Counted from the stretch's first letter, positions 12,057-25,179 are shown. The stretch: 64,000 nt of DNA from Stropharia rugosoannulata (GCA_028532985.1 JANCIK010000005.1:3044501-3108500); one strand, 5' to 3'. Notes: a model not told the origin generated them from the letters alone. Numbers and translations are program-made.

Positions 12057-13889
12057 ATGTAGCGTTAATGGATGAATTGGTACTGACCTATGATGGTTCA
12101 GTCCTTTTATGTGTTCAAGCTGTACGGCACGAAATTTAACCATGTGAGTTTCACGGTATTTCCTCGATCCCAATCAGTAAAAAAGTGCGTTCTAGTCAAT
12201 CATCCACAAAAACGTCCGCGCAGACCGCATTGCTTCTGGCTTTGTGTGCTGATAACTCTCGAGTTTGTTGCCAATTTGTTGCAGGTTGATATGCGTAAAC
12301 ATGGGACACGCAGTATGTACACATGTTTCAAGGAAGACACCCTTTTCAGCAGATGGGTTGAGCAGGTATAACCGCAATAATTGAAGGCCCTAAGTCGGGG
12401 CAGGCACCAGCGGTAAGACTAGCGGAGATAGAACATCAGCGGGGATTACCGACAATTTCTGTCAGGACCAAGTCACGACACTGAACGGTCCTGACTCCTT
12501 TGCAAGTTCTTCGACGGGACGAGACCATATTGATTCTCACTCCCATAAAGGTATAAGGATACAAAAGAACCGTAAGTGTACGGTTGTACTTTCTTTTTGC
12601 TCCCTTTGCTTTAACACATCAAGCAAAGATCGGACATGGTGGACCTTTTCAACGCGGAGTCGTTTTATAGGCAAATCGAAGGCAAATCGTACATAGACAC
12701 GTTTCAAGAAACAAAAAACTTGCAGCCTCAAAACAATAGGCACGCGTGAGACTCGTGACAGAGACAAAGCGAAGTGAGATGGTATAGATAGTTTCTGGAC
12801 TAAATACCCACTAGTTGTTCCTTTGAATTGTTCGTACCTTTGGAAAACCATGTCACTGGATAGTAATGACATGTTCAAAAAACGATGTAGATTAACTAGT
12901 TGCCAGAGTATGAGCAGTGCTCCGACAGATAACATAGGACTTAATTCTAGTTCTAGAAAGGCATCTACTAAAAATAGTCGCGAAGCAAGTACTGGCGCAG
13001 TCATAAAAATTTCCATTCAGCCCAAATTCAGCCACACAAAACAGGTACTGGATTTTCTACCTACCGACTCGGAGTATGTATACTTATTTTCCGATGTAAC
13101 TAATCTCGTTATTTAAAAGCAATAGACTCCGTATTGCCAGCTCATTTAGTCACGAATATATGGCATATTCGTGACGGTCCCACTGCGGAATCATGATTAA
13201 TTTGACTTTGAATCACAGAATATGTGCCCAGAGTACTTAGGTACTACACCGTAAGTAGCTCTTTCAGTGTATTTGATGATTAGTTGTGGATTAGTTTGTT
13301 CTATGAAAATTGGGGTGCAGACCAATCTCGACATTTATGTTCTGGCCAAGCTTTATCACGGTCGAAGTCATAGTTCTTTTGTACAACTTACAAGTGTCGG
13401 TCCAAGCATTAGGTACTTCCTCTATCCAACAGCCAAACTGCTACTCTGCCCACCTTGAACACTTCTCTAAACTTCTCAGAAAATCATTACCCGGTAAAGG
13501 ATCTTAAAATGATGTCTTACACTTGATTTTAAATGTTGTAGCCTGCGTCAATCAGTTTTATCCCTCTGTCCTCGACGAGCCCAAACACCATTCAAACACA
13601 ATAATGAGACTACGTGAAGCTGAAAAGGAGTGAGAAGAGAAATCTTGGGCTGTCAACTATTTTTTGGTGTATACACCTCTGCAGATAGATCTTCCTCGGT
13701 AACAATACAGGATGACCGTAGGACGTTTAACAGTAGTTTTCAACATCATGAAAGTCGAGACTGACGTGCTACAAATGATATATCATTGCTGTCTTCTGAC
13801 TTAACACTGTCTCGTGGGGTGCTCAGGTGTCCTGACTTAATCCACTATACTTGACCACAAGAACTATAATTACAGATTACCTCGTGCAG
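12057..13889. other. 1.8-kb intergenic region, no gene supported
   Basis: Overlapping frames of 159 codons (12537-13016, minus) and 97 codons (12823-13116, plus) compete for the same DNA. Neither resembles a known protein. No repeats noted. Confidence 0.4.
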
Positions 13890-15829
13890 CTAAAGATATG
13901 CTGAAACATATGTTATGCCATACTCCCCCAATCTTTGTTTCTGCACAGGTCGACTAAGGCCCGATTGATTCAGCGTTAATACTTCTCCTGTATCAATCTT
14001 GCTTCCAGGACTTATAGAATCCAGGGCGATATGTCTAGACCAGTCAGCATGGGATTCCACAGCAGAGAGGTCTAGCAGGAAAATAGAACACAGCAAAGGA
14101 ACCTGAATTGTATCCCCTGGAAGCTCGGTGAAGTTCCAGATTGCGAATCCGAAGTGATCTTTCGACGGGTCAAAGGATGCAACCTCTGAGCTATCGATGT
14201 GACAAACCACAGGATCCGCGCGCCATCCTTGGATGTCAACGCAATGGAATCTTTGGTCACCAAAATCCGAGATATAGTCTGTGTCGCATGTCGCCATTAC
14301 AATCAATAGTGGTATCCTTAATCCAATGTGCGTAAGGCTGATTGGCCGACGTGGGAAGAGGTTATAGAGTGCCAAGTCCTGGTTGTAATTGGAGTAACAG
14401 TCTGGGCTCGAAGGCACTATATTCGAAACATGGATGTTTGAATCAATTGGGTCCCCTCCAAAGTTGAAAATGTCGTAACAGTTTGGAAAGGTAGTCAGAA
14501 TTGCTTCTATTAAACGCAGAAACGCTCGTTCCTGCCCTTCACCGTAAGCAATGGAGAAGCTGACCCCAAAGATACCCATGAGACAATATGAGCGGTCCTC
14601 TGCTTTTGTCGTGCGCCTTGTGGATGCCCATGCCATTTTGTGTGCCACGCCACGACCAATGCCAGGATGGAATGACTTGATAGAAGGTTCGTCAACCTTT
14701 GTCACTTTCTCTATTATCGAGAGTATCTCCACGGAGGCTTTATCATTCGTGTGGTTGGAAAGTGGAACCCAATCTCTGTTGTAGAACTTCATGCGCCGGG
14801 GGGCAAGTAGCTCTTGCAGAGTCCAGCCTCGAGTAAACCAGCGATCACGCTCCATGTCTTCCAGAGCGTCTGTGTCTGCGAGGTAAGAGAAACACACTTT
14901 TGCCCGCTCGTACCAGCGGTACATGGACCGAATGGATTCTTCAAGCTCGGAAGTACTGTCCTTGTTAATACATATAGTGTCCATCCAGGCGAACTCCATG
15001 CGCGCTTCTTCATGGGCCGTCTTGCAGAACCAGAAAAGCTTTCTGTATCCAGGATCTCCTTTAGATACAATGGCATTCCACCTCTTCTCTTTGACGCGGT
15101 CTTTGTAAGTCACTTCAGGATACTCTTCAAGCCAGGTGTGCGACAGGATGGCATAAACGGCATGTTCGCTCACGATCTTGTTGAGGAGATGACTACTCGC
15201 TTCTTCTATGTCCTCCTCGGTGATCTCTTCGTCGTTGAACAGAAGGGTAAATTTTGTCCAAGCATGTCTCCGTGTCAGGCCCTCCATGTTCTGGTACAGC
15301 ATGTCAATTTCGCGCTGCTTTCGCGCTTCCTCTTCTCTCCTGCTAAACGAGCGGCTCGGGGAGCTCGAGGTGTCGCGACTGGCGGATCCACCTAGCTTCA
15401 TCCAGTGGACAGTATCTGCAAGCATTTCGTTATAACGCTTCGGAGTGATATACGCTAGCTTGCGTAGTAGATGTTGCAGAACACTACCCCTCTCGACAAG
15501 CTCCATCTCGGGCAGCTTCAGCATACGAATCGGCATCTCGTTAAAGACGTGCTCCCGTAACACCTCGTTTACATCTGGGTGAACCTTGACGGGGGGAGGT
15601 TGCGCTCGGGAGACGCCCAACAATAATGGTGTCTTCGGTACTGGGTCAGAGACTGCACGGTTTACTGTTACTTGATTCAATGATAAGGTGGAAAACAAAA
15701 CCGATCTAAACACTTGCCGACTCGAGGAATGCGGCTCGACGGAGTTTCATCATGTTCCACAAGAAGTGTAGCATTGGACGCAGGTTCAATGACTTGAATA
15801 TCCTGTGGTGGATCCTCTAAAGGAGACAT
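13890..15829 (-). CDS. HET-domain (heterokaryon incompatibility) protein
   Basis: Putative non-self-recognition or cell-death effector of the fungal HET family. The large exon holds the HET blocks in order: YAILSHTWLEEYPEVTY, WMDTICINKDS, SMYRWYERAKVCFSYLAD, RWFTRGWTLQELLAPRRM and later DRSYCLMGIFGVSFSIAYGEG, all typical of basidiomycete HET proteins. The open frame at its 5' end has no ATG. A short first exon starting at 15829 (MSPLEDPPQDIQVIEP) joins in frame through a 48-nt intron if the weak donor GTTTAG is used. The product is about 640 residues with a C-terminal region of unknown function. No NACHT or WD40 partner domain is visible, so signalling partners are not evident from this locus. 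Confidence 0.85.
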
Positions 15830-16437
15830 TGTCTATGTTCATCCTGCGCCGTGACAAAGTATCAACACCATCAGATCTGTGTGCAATCAATTTGGAAGCG
15901 TGGAACTTCAAATGTAAGCAAGCCACTGATGCAGTCTGATTCGCTCCTGTCAGTGTTAGCTCCAATGACTATGTTCACGAAGAATGTACGGAAGACTTCG
16001 ATATCTCCCTATCAAACAAAGTGATAAGCACACCTTCCTACTCGAGCCAGCTGTGTCCGCAAGGTCTGGGATGGTAAAAATGAACACGAGTCGGATTTGA
16101 GAGTGGTCGCGAGTCACTGCGTTCAACCACATGTTCAAGTCGATTTCAGTCTAGGGTGACCGCTTGGGACATAATAGTAGAAAATTCTCTTGCATTTTCC
16201 CAGTCCTGGGGCAAGAACTGCTGGTCTTGCATAGACGCATATGATAACCAGTGACTCAATATTCTGGATGGCAAAGTTGAAACGTATATCACATTCCATC
16301 AATAGATCTGAAGTGCAGGATTAACTCGATAGACAGTAGGAGCTTGGAGCATCCTACGAATGTCATGTTTATACCGTATACATCAACTCCATACATCTCC
16401 CCCAGTCCATCCCCCTTTGCATAAATTCGTCGTTACG
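15830..16437. other. Intergenic, no gene supported
   Basis: Presumably holds the promoter of the minus-strand HET gene and the 3' flank of the proline-rich gene. Nothing else recognised. Confidence 0.4.
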
Positions 16438-17153
16438 CTATAAGTTCAATGGCGCCGGTCTTCGTCGTGTTTGCACCATTTGTGGAGCGGGCGCTGGTGC
16501 TTGCGCAGGAGGAGCAAGAATATTGTTAGGCTTTGGTTTAGAACCAAAGAGTGCCCTGAAATCTAATACGATGGTTAATCACCAAGGCACTGTCTGGAAG
16601 GTAGAACCTATAACATACTAAAGCAACCACAAAAAATACTGGGTGGTTTCTCGTCTTCCTCTTGGCGCTGTTGGTCGTGATTCGCGACATTCACAGGGAA
16701 GTTCTTGTGTACACTCTCTGCGCTATACAGACTCAAGCTCGATGTCTCGCTTGGTGTGGGACTCTGGGATCTCCGTTGCGCAACTGCTTGCCCCCCTGCG
16801 TTAGGATGTGCTGTTCGGGGAAGTTGAGTCGGCGGATGCTGCGGATCGTTCAATGACAAAGGGGGTGGTGGCTGGGACCTCGGGCGCTGTGCGCCCGCCA
16901 GCGGGCGGCGCGCTTCCGGGGGGAACGCAACCCTCGACTCAGTAGGTCCTTTCGGCTGCACTGGCCTGTCCGGGGTAGTAGGATAGTAAGAATACCCTGT
17001 GAATGCCATGTGGGGGGCGAGCGGCGGCGGGCCCGTTGGTGGGAGCCCCAGCGGCGAAGGACAGCGGGGCGAATACGGTTGGCGCGGCCGCGGGGACGCC
17101 TGCGCCTGTGCATGGGATCGAGACATAGGCGTGGGCTGCGCCCGGGCGGACAT
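16438..17153 (-). CDS. Proline-rich low-complexity protein with Cys-rich end
   Basis: Not recognised. From the ATG at 17153 (MSARAQPTPMSRSHAQAQ) the frame is rich in P, S, Q and R (for example SPLGLPPTGPPPLAPH) and ends SIFCGCFSM, where a donor-like GTATGT follows. A further plausible exon at about 16438-16559 continues the style (ALFGSKPKPNNILAPPAQA) and ends with TAG at 16438. The two exons are one nucleotide out of phase with the splice sites I can see, so the junction is unresolved. The open frame extends upstream to about 17249 without an ATG, so an extra 5' exon is possible. The CGC motif could be palmitoylated, which is speculation. Strong composition bias makes homology searches unreliable. 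Confidence 0.5.
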
Positions 17154-17951
17154 GATGCGTGTCGTCAAGGTCGTAATGGTCGTAGGTGGGCTGGGGACGG
17201 CGTTCGAGACGGTGATGCTTGCTCGACCAGCGAACAAGTGGGTGAGCAAGAAATGGCCGGCGCTGCATTTTATATGATCTCCAGTTGCACCGCTTTTTCG
17301 CTAAAGCAACCGAGCGCCTGCATGGCCGCATCATGTTTCCGTGCCTTGAGAATGCAGAAAATGTCAATAACATATCCGCCTTCTTTGCACCATTTGCATA
17401 GATCTATGGTCTAAAAATCAAGTCTAACAGTTCTAAAGGTCATTAAAATACAATCTCGCCTTGGTGTATTTTGCTGCTTTGAAGCGGAGTCATAATGTTC
17501 GTACCCCGCTGTAGCATTACAAAACGCAAGGCTGACATCTTGTCCCTCGTGTACCAGCATCAAACGCATACATAGACCCTCTTCACGCTCGCACACAGAA
17601 ACTCTATCATTCAACTATCTTTAGGTCAACATAGAACCCCAATCATCCCGCGTCTGCAACTCGTTAGTCCTCAATTCCGCACTGTCCTTAGACGATTGTA
17701 TTTTACTGAATATATGCGCGTTTCAAGAACACTGCGTGTCATTATCGCACATATACCCATATACTTGCATACCTGCTTTGAAAACTCACCCAAATTGTAT
17801 GTTTCTACGCGTATATGTCGCGCATATATCCACCCATCGAGGTCAAAATTCTTCCATATGCTGATTCTCCATGTTAAAGCTCCACCTGCTTGTTTTCCTG
17901 GACAATAACTTCACATCGTTTCAGACGCTCACCGAATTTCATCTCTCAAGC
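17154..17951. other. Intergenic between proline-rich gene and POP4
   Basis: The two genes are divergent, so this likely holds both promoters. Pyrimidine-rich tracts precede the POP4 start. No other feature recognised. Confidence 0.4.
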
Positions 17952-19064
17952 ATGGATCAACAAAAGCTAAAACCTGTAGACCCATATATGCCGCTCCCAT
18001 CTCGAAAGGTATGCGCAACCCGTCATCCAGATCTCCCATTTTGCTCATCTGATTGTTCATATGTCTCAGGATGAGCGCATTACTTTCAGCTCTTCAACCC
18101 CCTTCACGCCTACATACGTTGCATCAAACCTTTCTCTTGCATCTGATCCTATGTCGATGTACAATAATCGCGTAAAAGGCCGGCAGATTCTACTTGAAAA
18201 TCCAGTACGGGACAGCCGACTGAAGCAAGAACGCGAGAAGAAACGCGCAGTACGCAAGCAGGAGAAAGAGCGTAAGAATGCAGGAATAATTGGAAAGAAA
18301 GAGGCTAGAGAGAGGGGCGTGTGGAAGTTCGACGAACGACAGGCCAGGTGCGTTGGTAGTTGGCTATATGCGCGATATTGCAGCTGACAGCGGCCAGGAA
18401 GGTTTGACTTGTTCCTACCGTTACATTCGCTTTGGATGGATTACATGTCAGAGCTCCTGACTCTACCTTCCAGGCCCACTGAGACACCTTCTGCTCAAGG
18501 CGCGGAGAAGGCTATGCCCGGATCGGCTGGGATGCATGGCAAATTGTTGAAAGCAGACTTTCACGGGTCCATTTTGACTGGTGAGTGTGTTGTGGTTAAA
18601 TCAAAGAATAACTTTTAAAGTTCGTCGCAGTATCTCAAAGCAAGAACCCTTGCATCGTCGGCCTTTCCGGAATTGTCATCCACGAGACCGAGAACGCGTT
18701 CAAGGTGGTGACGCGCGATAACAAGGTGAAAAGTAAGCTTCATATATGCGCCCTTTTAGCAGCTATTTGACGTCCTCTCACATTCTATTCAGTGCTTCCA
18801 AAGCAGAACCTCGTGTTCAAATTTGCAGTGCCGCTTTACTCCACACTGCCAGCGACGCACAACGTTAACACGCCCTTCGTCCCTCCTCCTCCTGCAGCCA
18901 TTGATCCAACAACTGGCACATCTACTCAGCCGATACAGTCTAATTTGAAGACGGTTTTAGACCACCCTTATATTGAATTTGAACTATACGGGAATCAATT
19001 CAGGTTCCGCGCAGCAGACCGTGCTGGCCGCAAGTTTAAGCACAAGGAAACTATCGAACTCTAG
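17952..19064 (+). CDS. POP4: RNase P/MRP protein subunit POP4 (Rpp29)
   Basis: RNA-binding subunit shared by nuclear RNase P (tRNA 5' end processing) and RNase MRP (rRNA processing). Five exons are readable. Exon 1 (MDQQKLKPVDPYMPLPSRK) ends at a GTATGC donor and exon 2 starts at 18070. Exon 2 ends near 18347-18357 with a basic helix (LKQEREKKRAVRKQEKERK). Exon 3 carries LFLPLHSLWMDYMSELL. Exon 4 (18631-18732) carries KNPCIVGLSGIVIHETENAF and exon 5 (from 18793) LPKQNLVFKFAVPLYS and ELYGNQFRFRAADRAGRKFK. The Sm-like Rpp29 fold signature (HGKLLKADFHGSILTV, then GIVIHETENAFKVV) is clear. Only the exon 2/3 junction is uncertain by a few residues. A Pro/Thr-rich loop in exon 5 (about 25 residues) interrupts the barrel, as is common in fungal POP4. 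Confidence 0.92.
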
Positions 19065-19705
19065 TGGGTGCATCGGACGAGCTTGTGTTGGATCGCCCCG
19101 TTAAATAGGGACGACGGAGCTCCCCTGTTCCTGTCCGTATATAGGCCACGTCAGGCCTAAGCAAATTGAATCAACGCACGATAGCGCGCAGGATGTTGAC
19201 AATGATAAAATGGCATCCAATGCCAAAATCCTTGTTCGCGAGAATAGATATTCAAGATGTGCTGGGGTGCTGGAGCTGTCTTTTCATATCCTCACCTCAC
19301 TTTGTTCCGGACATGATACACGAACAAAATGCTTCAGACATGGACAACCAAGTAGCCAATTTATGAAGCACCGAATGTCACCACGGTATCTCCATACTAA
19401 CCAGTTTTGGCACTATGGCCTATTTAGGTTTCAGCTCCTCCCAGCGCCAGCTTACAGTGTTGTGACAGTATGAAGTACCTACTTACGCCCACTGCATGCT
19501 CCAAAAAAGAAACTTTGTTATAATGTTAGTCTCTTTCTTGGTATGGTGCTCACAAAATAGTATCCTGGCTGTATTCGCAAGGTCAGTGAACGTGCAGCCT
19601 GAATAAAGGACATTTGCCTCTTTTAGACATGTTCACCTCATACCCCAATCCAACCTCTACCACTATGAGTTGCTACATTTTACAGCCTCTGTTGCAGTTT
19701 TCTAT
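19065..19705. other. Convergent intergenic region
   Basis: Lies between the 3' ends of POP4 and the ADAL-type gene. Only short frames; nothing recognised. Confidence 0.4.
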
Positions 19706-20933
19706 CTATCTAAACCTTTGCTCCATGCTCATCTCTGCTATCCTTCTTACTTGGGCCTCCGAAAGCCCTAGACCGTAGGGCTTTTCTGCAAGCAATAACG
19801 CATATTCTGCTACCAGCGAAGTACGAAAGGGTAAGACATCGTCCGTCTGTTGCGCGTTTTATTCAGAGAAAGTGGCATTGGGGGAGTATTAAAAACGTAC
19901 GCAGATAGCGACGGGGTGACCACAGTATAGATATTGACTGATGTGATGTGCTTCCAGAGAGGGGACAGTTTTACAACTGTTAAAGTACTTCAGTAAGGAT
20001 ATATATTTTACTTGATCGGACACCTCACAGTAAATTTGAAGACAAACATATCTCGATGCACATTTTCTCCTTGAGAACCAAGGCAATCGCGTCTGCGTCC
20101 AGGAATGTGGCATGTCCTAACCTAGATGGGCCGTATGACAGGAGTTGGAGGGTCTCTGAGTTAGGATTCGCCGCAGTCTAAAACAGTAAAAAGTAGGCTT
20201 TCTCATTGGAGTCAATACTCGTAGACAACAGCTTGGGACGTACTTCAGCAATATGCATAGTAATTCCCAACCCTGCTGCTTTCGCTTTCGCGATTACTGG
20301 TGCCAACAGCTCCATGTTCCCCGCCATGGGGTCTCCGCACAAATCCAAGCCCACCACGCGGCGCCCTTCCTTCCTGAGAGAACATGCCAGATCCGCGCAT
20401 TCATTTAAGTCATCAACGCTCATCCGTCGGTCAAGGGAGACGATGAGAGCCGCTTGCGAAGACGGATATAGTTCCAGCGCGTCAAGCACGGTGGTGATGT
20501 AAACAGCACGAGTCATGGCCGATGTAGCACGCGGGGTGGTGCGAAGCTCCAGGTACGCCGCCTGTGCAGGTGTGTCATCATCCCCGTCAAGAAATGCTGA
20601 TAGAACCGCGAGAGTGGCGCGCCGAAGGGCATCGGGAGTTGAGGTAAGAGCGTATATTGCCGGGAAGAGATGAAAAAAGTCGTCTATTTCGTCTAAAGCG
20701 GGTCCTGCAGCGAGTGTGTCAAGCCCTGCTTGAACAATAGTAGCAGGTACAGATCCGGACTGTAACTGATCAGGATTTTTCAATCTCTCTGCTGCAAGGT
20801 CTTGTAGAAGTGAGATAGGTATAGATCCGTTGAGATGAGCGTGAAGCTCAGCTTTAGGGAGCGACTGTATAAACTGCTTCTGGGCCGACGTCAGGCTGCG
20901 CAGGGCAGTTGCGGCTGCTCCAGAGACTTGCAT
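19706..20933 (-). CDS. ADAL: N6-methyl-AMP/adenosine deaminase-like protein (ADAL)
   Basis: Zinc-dependent purine deaminase of the ADAL/MAPDA branch, expected to hydrolyse N6-methyl-AMP to IMP and so clear modified nucleotides. Four exons join in frame: 20244-20933, 20029-20177, 19901-19976 and 19706-19846. Zinc and catalytic motifs appear in order: LPKAELHAHLNGSI (HxH), TMHIAET (His, formed across the first intron), SRLGHATFLD, TVPSLEAHHISQYLYCGHPV and TDD at the start of the last exon. The C-terminus ends AEMSMEQRFR. The product is about 350 residues, normal for the family. Classical adenosine deaminase is less likely because the HAHLNGS block matches ADAL better. Confidence 0.88.
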
Positions 20934-22803
20934 CTATGCGTGAATAGAGGATAAAAGCGTCCTGTTATAATCACTTTAAGCAAATTCGTATATTTTGTTA
21001 TGCAAGAAACGGACACGAACAGTGCTTAGTTGATAGAGTAGTTCAAGTTACGATTCGGAAGTCCAGGGGCGAAGACCTAACTATTCCAGAATTAAAGGTT
21101 ATTTATCACAGAAGAGAAAGCAAGTTCGTACCAATGTACTACCGACCAGGCATATGACAATGCAAGACTACCAATGGGTCAGGTCGGAGTTTTTGAGGAA
21201 GAGCCTAGAGAGACGCGCGCGGCGAACTTTAATAGTGCCCGGTCCGTCCTTCCGCTCCGGGTCGTCGAGCCGACTGGCTTTTGGGAATCTGACTTCAATT
21301 CTACTCAAGACACCCTAAATCGCGTCTTCACTGCAGATTTTGCTGCTTTAATATACAACAAGTGTAAGTTGTGTGACGCTCACTCTTTTATTGTGTATTG
21401 GCGTACTTACAGTGTGTTGAATATATGCGCTTTGTATGCGCTTTATTCGTATGGTATTGAGTCGGGTAGCGCATCTCGAGCGAAAGAACAGAGTAGCCCT
21501 CCGACTGCTGGAACATACTCAGATATATAGCGGTAGACCTGATCTCATTGTATACATGATAACAGGAGATGGAGGTCCTGCAAATTATTAGCAAGTTGTA
21601 GTGAATGTATGCATTCGAAAATCACGATTCACGCTGACTTCTCTTCGGTCACATCGTACTCAGGTTGTACAGTTGTATAGACGCAGTATATCAGTATATA
21701 GCGCTGTTTAGTTGTGCGTGAATTAGTGATTGTGCAGGAAATACAAAAGCTGCCCTTGGACTCACGAATGTGCCTGATCTATGGAAGAAGACAACTTATA
21801 TGAGGAGCAGTTATATCATTGATTCATACATGTCTAAAAGAGCCATAAACTTTGGATTCACGGAAGTTGAGGAAAGCGCAAAGTGAGTTTGAAGTAAGAA
21901 AGTAAGTGCAGTTGAAGTGCAAATGAAGTGCAGAGTCTAACAGAATAAGTTGAACAAAACCGGAAGATGCCCGGTCTGACTTTGAAATTCATGTACTCCG
22001 CCGATCGTTCAAGTTGAGTTCAAGCTGACGGTGGCGGCCTCTTCGTTCACGCTTGGTCCGCGCTTCAGAATTACACGTGAAAATTGACTTAGCTACACAT
22101 GGGTACACGGTATATGCAAGGCCATCTGTGCCTACTACCTCTTACTCGGATTCAAGAGTGACATACCATTCACCAATGACAATGACTCAACCATGGCCTT
22201 CTAGGTCCTCTTGTCTTGCCTAGTCGTGAACATCTTCCCTGCTGAATCAATCTGATTTGATCCAGCTACCTGTCGGACTCTAGTAACGAATAAATATGGC
22301 TGCTGAACAAAAGCTCGTGCCTGGTCGATGTGGTGGCTGAAAGAGCCCTTGTACTACTATGTGTAAAGGACGCTGCAACAAAGCTACCCGTGCGGCCAGA
22401 TCAGGTATGTGTTGTCCGCTATTTCTGCTATAATATATTCTCATGCGTTTTTTCTATCTGTCACTATTCTAAGACGTTTTAAAGAATCTATGGCTGAATT
22501 TAGACGTGAGGCATCGACATGTACTGTGACAGATGTTTACTGAGGGCCATGGAAACTTGCAGAGCGCTTGTTCAGGGAAGACAGTTAAAGCTTTAGACAA
22601 AGTACTCTCATGAATGAACATCGCTAGCAATCGCGAAGACAACGCTTATTCTTATCATCACGGATCACTGACAACGTCGTCTGTGTTCAGCACTGTTTGT
22701 TTTCTGCGTTTAAAAGTGAACGGAACACGAACTATCGTTTACTACATCCTTCTCATTATCGCTGCCTTCCGTCCTCCATTCATTTTATCTTTATCGAAAC
22801 TCA
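20934..22803. other. 1.9-kb intergenic region, no gene supported
   Basis: Holds promoter space for the divergent ADAL-type and F-box-like genes. A 118-codon plus frame (21174-21530) and a 148-codon plus frame (22614-23060) show no domains; the latter overlaps the next gene in another frame. Confidence 0.4.
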
Positions 22804-25001
22804 ATGACATACCCGGCCACTACTGTGCTCCAACAGTTACGCAAGACATATCAAACTTTGCAACGTCTTTTCCGGCATTCCACTTCTCGGAGACGATACA
22901 ATCCTCAAGATCAATCACTCCAGAAACAAGGAGTTCATCTCAGACTTCGACGCTGGCGGCAGTCTGCATGGAATTACAGCAGATACAAGCTTCAACACAT
23001 TCATTCCAGGTTGAGACGCAGAAAAAGAAGTGCTTTATCTACGATCGTGCCCCGACGTAGTAGATGGAACCACGTCCTCCAAAAATCTACATGTCAACCT
23101 AAAGGGTATAGGAGCTACGTGAAAGCGGCCTCGCAGCAGCAGTCTAGTCGTCAGCGTTTGCAAATATCCCAGCCTTATGCTCTCCGCCGCCCGGCTGCAG
23201 GCCTCACAATAACTCAGTGTACGGCAGAGGTCACTCGTAGCTCAATCGTAGCACAATATGTGTCCGTGTCTACTCCTTCAACACCTCTTCCCGTCATTCC
23301 AGAGGAAGTAACAACACCTAATAGCTTCGATGCTTCGAACAGCTCCTTCCTTAGCACTGGCCTCCCTACTCCTCTGTTTCAGTGTGAAAACGATGGATCT
23401 TTAACCTCTTCATTATCCCCGGTATCATTAAACAACCCTCTTTCACCCTGCGGCAGACAAATAGAAATGTCTCCGGAGCTTGATGCTCAAAGCTTAGTCG
23501 ACGACTTTACCTGGACATCTCCTTGGCCGCGCCCAGACTCCCAGAGCGAAATCTACTCAGATGCCTTAACGCCATTAAACTCAACGAATAGTCTCAGTTC
23601 AACTTCTCCGTTGTCTCATTTCAACAGCCCGTGGTATGCAAACAATGGTAAGCGACGTTTCAATACTCCTGTATAGCTCCACTGAACTAGGGATTTTTGG
23701 CACGTACAGTCCAACAGGACGACTTGGAGAAGATAAAGGGACATATACTCAGACACTACGCAGCGCTTCGGCCACTTTTGCCAACATATCAAGTTTACCA
23801 GCATATATCTGCTGTTGATCGCGGATGGTGGGAGAAACATGCAGGAAATATCGATACCTTTGTGGTCTCCGGTTCTGATTTCGAGAAAGCTTGGCTTAGA
23901 GAGTTCTACAATGCCAAGGATTATTTCGACACGGTCGCCTATATTTCTAGTGATTGTCCGCGTCCAGATGAGGAGCTAGAATCCATATTCACGGATGCTG
24001 TGTCGAAGTGCAATCGAGCTGTTATCCTCAACCTTAATCATTCCTCTGGCCTCATGGCAGGACATTATCCAAAGGTCGACTTCACTGGTTCCCTTCCTTG
24101 GTCACAACTACAAGAATTACACCTCGACTGTCCAGTAACAGATATAGAAGTGTACCATCTGCTTCATGAGGGCTGTCAGACACTCAAGACGGTCTCATTA
24201 AACCTGGCAGAGAGTGTCTCGCCTGGTGAGGTTGCGGGTTCCCCTGTTTTAATGGAGCAGTTACAGTCCTTGGTTCTGCATAGTCAAATCGACCTAAGCA
24301 ACCTGTTTAGCGTTGGCCTAAATTTTCCTGCATTGCAGGAACTGGACTTGGATCTATTCACGGATTTCCTCCCTTTTAACTCCTTTCCCTGGCACCAACT
24401 TGACCGTCTCAAACTCAGAGCCCCAGCGACTGGTACCTATGACCTTGACTTCATACTCTCCAGATGTCCTTCGTTGACATATTTTGGTTGGACTGGGCCG
24501 TCGTCGAGATTCACCCTTCTTGGAAATCCGGCATGGACACATCAGTGTTCGAAATGGCTTCAGGATGTCTATATCGCGTCTGACAGGTCTGGGTGTCATG
24601 ACCTGGGGGACTTCTTGCAGCTGGATAAGAAGAAGATTGATTCATTGACTATTTCATATCCTATCCCCTGCCTTCCGCTCACTCTCAAGCGCTTAAAGAT
24701 CCTTAATGGAATAACTCTAGAGGAACTGGATGACATACTTCAAAGATTGTGCCATGTAATCCGTCATGGCTCATTTGTCGTAGCTTCGGGAAACGATGCA
24801 TTCACACCTACGCCTCGTGCATTTGAAAACCTCAAAACACTGACTTTAAAAACTAGCGTACCCTTGGACTCTTTTTGCGATATATTTGGGGAGGCAAGAT
24901 ATCTCAGGGCACTTGTAATTCAGTCGACAAACCCAATCTATACACCGGACGTGGCACATTTCAGGAACTGTACTATTAGAAAAGTTTTGATAGTAGCGTA
25001 A
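22804..25001 (+). CDS. Leucine-rich F-box-family-like protein with basic N-terminal extension
   Basis: Two exons (22804-23647 and 23710-25001) join in frame (GT donor at 23648, CAG at 23709, phase 1), giving about 711 residues. The first about 115 residues are strikingly basic (TSRRRYNPQ, RLRRWRQSAW, RLRRRKRSAL) and the next about 165 are Ser/Thr/Pro-rich. The second exon looks like the C-terminal half of basidiomycete F-box-like proteins, with irregular leucine-rich stretches (WSQLQELHLDCPVTDIEVYH, FPALQELDLDLF, WHQLDRLKLRAP, LSRCPSLTYFGW). No clear F-box motif is seen, so a substrate-receptor role in SCF ubiquitin ligases is uncertain. If the splice is wrong these are two genes, the second lacking an ATG at its start, which argues for the fusion. 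Confidence 0.7.
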
Positions 25002-25019
25002 CTTGTAGTCATTAATATT

Positions 25020-25060
25020 AATATACTACTGTATATGCCTTATATATATATATATATGTA
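25020..25060. repeat. AT-dinucleotide microsatellite
   Basis: A (TA)n run of about 20 bp sits in the 178-bp gap between the convergent 3' ends of two F-box-like genes. Confidence 0.75.
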
Positions 25061-25179
25061 TGTCGAGCTAAGCAAGAAGACACCGGTGTAGAAGGGGCTT
25101 TCCATTTCTTTCACCGGTTTACACTACCAATCTATGGCATTCTGTTCATAATTAGGAAATAGGAATTACAAACACCTGG

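Noticed and set aside
12537..13116. Opposed 159- and 97-codon ORFs
   Set aside because: They overlap on opposite strands and neither resembles a protein family, so I could not choose one as real.
14814..15395. 193-codon plus ORF inside the HET gene
   Set aside because: Antisense shadow of the HET coding exon.
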